Source: Clostridia bacterium | GTDB lineage: Bacteria > Bacillota > Clostridia > Oscillospirales > CAG-272 | NCBI GenBank assembly: GCA_017420845.1 | Contig: JAFQOC010000358.1 | Coordinates: 1 to 6,695, forward strand | DNA length: 6,695 nucleotides | Reading direction: 5' to 3' | Shown here: positions 5,305 to 6,695 of the stretch, piece after piece | Position numbering within the stretch: position 1 is the first letter of the stretch | How the letters are laid out: each line of letters opens with the position of its first letter | Program-made: the position numbers and the translations under genes | The notes under the pieces: model-generated | What the model saw: the letters and a program-made list of their open reading frames with translations, nothing else | What the model was told of the DNA's origin: nothing | The model's database searches: none

Positions 5305-6300
5305 ATGAAACCAGTATACGTACCGAATTACTACCGCCAATTCCACTGTATCGCCGCCGCCTGCCGTCACTGTTGCTGTGTGGGCTGGGAGATCGACGTG
5401 GACGCCGATACTCTCCGCTATTACGACACCGTCACAGGCGAGATAGGAAAAAGACTTCACGAGAGCATTGACCGCGAGGCCGCCCCGCCCTGCTTCCGAC
5501 TCACCCCCGACGAGCGGTGTCCCTTCCTCAATCAAAACGGCCTTTGTGATCTGATCACCGAGCTGGGGGAGGGATCCCTCTGCCACATTTGCGACGACCA
5601 CCCCCGCTTTCGCAACGTCCTTTCCGACCGTGTGGAGCTGGGTCTGGGTCTGTGCTGTGAGGCCGCCGCCAAGCTGATTATTTCCCGGACCGAACCCTTT
5701 TCGGTGGTGGAGCTGCCACCCGAAAAGGCCGCCCGTGAGCGCCACGCCCGGGAGGAAAGAGAGGAGATTGACGACCTCACCGCCGCCTTGATTTCCCACC
5801 GTGAAGTCCTCCTCCCCCTGCTCTGCGACCGCTCCCGCCCCCTGTCCGACCGCATTCGTCACGTTCTGGCGATCTGCGACATAAACTTGTCAGAGAGCGT
5901 GACGGATACCTTCAGGGACTTTGCATCTATCGCCGCCCTCCTGCGGGATATGGAGCGCCTGGATCCCGCATGGGATACGTACCTCAACGCTCTGGGGAAG
6001 TTGACCGAGGACCCCCTCTCCGAGCTGGACGGTGAGACATCGGTCGCCTATGAGAATCTCATCTGCTACTTCATCTACCGCTACATGACTACGGATGCCG
6101 AGTACTGGCCCGACGCGAAGCGCACCCGCACCGCCTTCGCGGTCATCTGTACCGTTATCATCCACGCCATCCACCGCGCCGCGGGAGGGAAGGATCTTGA
6201 CTCCCTCTGCGAGATCGCCCGTATGTTCTCCTGTGAGATCGAGTATTCCGAGGAAAACCTGGAAAGACTCATGGGCGAGGTGGAGGACGCTGTGTTCTGA
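5305..6300 (+). CDS. FliB-like CxxCxxCC-family protein (annotated as flagellin lysine-N-methylase in relatives)
   Basis: The product has 331 residues and is soluble, with no signal peptide or membrane segment. The N-terminus 'VPNYYRQFHCIAAACRHCCC' followed by 'VGWEIDVD' and 'ERCPFLNQNGLCDLITELGEG' are hallmarks of the CxxCxxCC (FliB) family. Conserved cysteines are C15, C20, C23-C25, C72, C81, C93, C96, C117 and C118, with 'CDDHPRFRN' (96-104) and 'LGLCCEAA' (114-121). They probably bind a metal or iron-sulphur cluster. Salmonella FliB methylates flagellin lysines, but most clostridial members are named by homology only and no flagellar gene is visible here, so the substrate is unknown. The C-terminal half is helical and poorly conserved, ending 'EIEYSEENLERLMGEVED', the usual family end, so the gene looks complete. 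ATG 5305 fits the family N-terminus although it lacks a ribosome binding site. It ends in tandem TGA-TAA stops. Confidence 0.85.
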   Translation: MKPVYVPNYYRQFHCIAAACRHCCCVGWEIDVDADTLRYYDTVTGEIGKRLHESIDREAAPPCFRLTPDERCPFLNQNGLCDLITELGEGSLCHICDDHPRFRNVLSDRVELGLGLCCEAAAKLIISRTEPFSVVELPPEKAARERHAREEREEIDDLTAALISHREVLLPLLCDRSRPLSDRIRHVLAICDINLSESVTDTFRDFASIAALLRDMERLDPAWDTYLNALGKLTEDPLSELDGETSVAYENLICYFIYRYMTTDAEYWPDAKRTRTAFAVICTVIIHAIHRAAGGKDLDSLCEIARMFSCEIEYSEENLERLMGEVEDAVF

Positions 6301-6316
6301 TAAGAAATCTTTACCC

Positions 6317-6324
6317 AAAAGGAG
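6317..6324 (+). promoter_or_regulatory. Strong ribosome binding site of the ZIP transporter gene
   Basis: AAAAGGAG sits 7 nt before ATG 6332. This selects that ATG over the in-frame ATG at 6338, which would be 13 nt away. It is the best Shine-Dalgarno sequence in the window. Confidence 0.75.
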
Positions 6325-6331
6325 AATACCC

Positions 6332-6695
6332 ATGCGTATGGTTCTCTTGACCGCCCTCGGTGTGGGCGGTGCCACCGTCATCGGTGCTTTGATCGGCTTC
6401 ATTTTCAAAAAAGCCTCCCACCGCTTCTCGGATATCGTCCTGGCCTTCGCCGCAGGTGTCATGCTGGCCGCCGCCGTGCTGGGTCTGGTCATCCCCTCGG
6501 TGGAGTACGGCTTTGAAATGTTTGCGTCTGCCACCGGAGATAATGCCGCCATGTCGCCGGTTTCCGCCAAGCTTATCGCCCTGGGCATGACCGTGGCGGG
6601 CATCTTCGTGGGTGCTCTCTGTCTCAATCTGGTGGATCGCCTTGTGCCCCACCTCCATAAAATGGCCGACGTGGATCAGGAATCCCACCCTGCCA
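6332..6695 (+). CDS. ZIP-family divalent metal transporter, N-terminal part (3' truncated by window edge)
   Basis: The first 121 residues are present and the frame is open to the window end. ZIP proteins are membrane carriers that bring zinc, iron or other divalent metals into the cytoplasm. Three hydrophobic segments are visible: about 4-25 ('LLTALGVGGATVIGALIGF'), about 34-57 ('LAFAAGVMLAAAVLGLVIPS', the GufA/ZupT-type second segment) and about 80-104 ('LIALGMTVAGIFVGALCLNL'). After the third, a hydrophilic stretch carries H107, H109, D113, D115, E117 and H119, matching the metal-binding variable loop before segment 4. The diagnostic HN-x3-EG region of segments 4 and 5 lies beyond the window. 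It starts 31 bp after the FliB-like gene, so co-transcription is possible. The metal specificity cannot be read from this part. Confidence 0.88.
   Translation, partial: MRMVLLTALGVGGATVIGALIGFIFKKASHRFSDIVLAFAAGVMLAAAVLGLVIPSVEYGFEMFASATGDNAAMSPVSAKLIALGMTVAGIFVGALCLNLVDRLVPHLHKMADVDQESHPA

Noticed and set aside
5179..6688. Minus-strand open frames opposite the FliB-like and ZIP genes
   Set aside because: They overlap clear plus-strand coding regions, lack domains and start signals, and the one covering 6311-6688 hides a real membrane protein on the plus strand.

Overview
The window looks like a chromosomal segment of a GC-rich Clostridia-type Firmicute, probably an anaerobic gut commensal of the Oscillospiraceae/Christensenellales kind. 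This is inferred from four things: aromatic/glycine cell-wall-binding-type repeats in a large surface protein, a CxxCxxCC 'FliB' family protein of the kind common in Clostridia, a clostridial-style ZIP transporter, and strong G/C bias at third codon positions. No taxonomic marker gene is present. Six plus-strand protein-coding genes fill almost the whole window. The first is cut by the left edge and the last by the right edge. No RNA gene, insertion sequence or CRISPR array was found, and the largest gap is only 73 bp.

Positions 1-1789 hold the C-terminal ~595 residues of a large, probably exported, multidomain protein: a P/T/E/K linker, beta-rich domains (one cohesin-like), a Cys/His cluster, then degenerate cell-wall-binding-type repeats. 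Nine bases later begins a tightly packed three-gene cassette, capE (1799-2851), capF (2848-4044) and capG (4041-5231). Successive genes share ATGA start/stop overlaps. CapE is an inverting UDP-GlcNAc 4,6-dehydratase/epimerase of the SDR family. CapF is an SDR reductase fused to a C-terminal cupin. CapG is a non-hydrolysing UDP-HexNAc 2-epimerase homologue. By established knowledge of these families they convert UDP-GlcNAc to UDP-N-acetyl-L-fucosamine (UDP-L-FucNAc), a precursor for capsule or other surface glycans. The complete precursor pathway is present, but no glycosyltransferase, flippase or polymerase lies in the window. The rest of a glycan locus, if it exists, is probably to the left.

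After capG a 73-bp spacer with a GC-rich inverted repeat marks a change of theme. A FliB-like CxxCxxCC protein (5305-6300) is followed after 31 bp by the start of a ZIP-family metal transporter (6332 to the right edge). Neither has an obvious tie to the sugar cassette, so this is probably the downstream end of the glycan operon. Most of the window is a recognisable pathway plus common clostridial genes. The least explained item is the surface protein joined to the FucNAc cassette. I see no evidence for a wholly new system.
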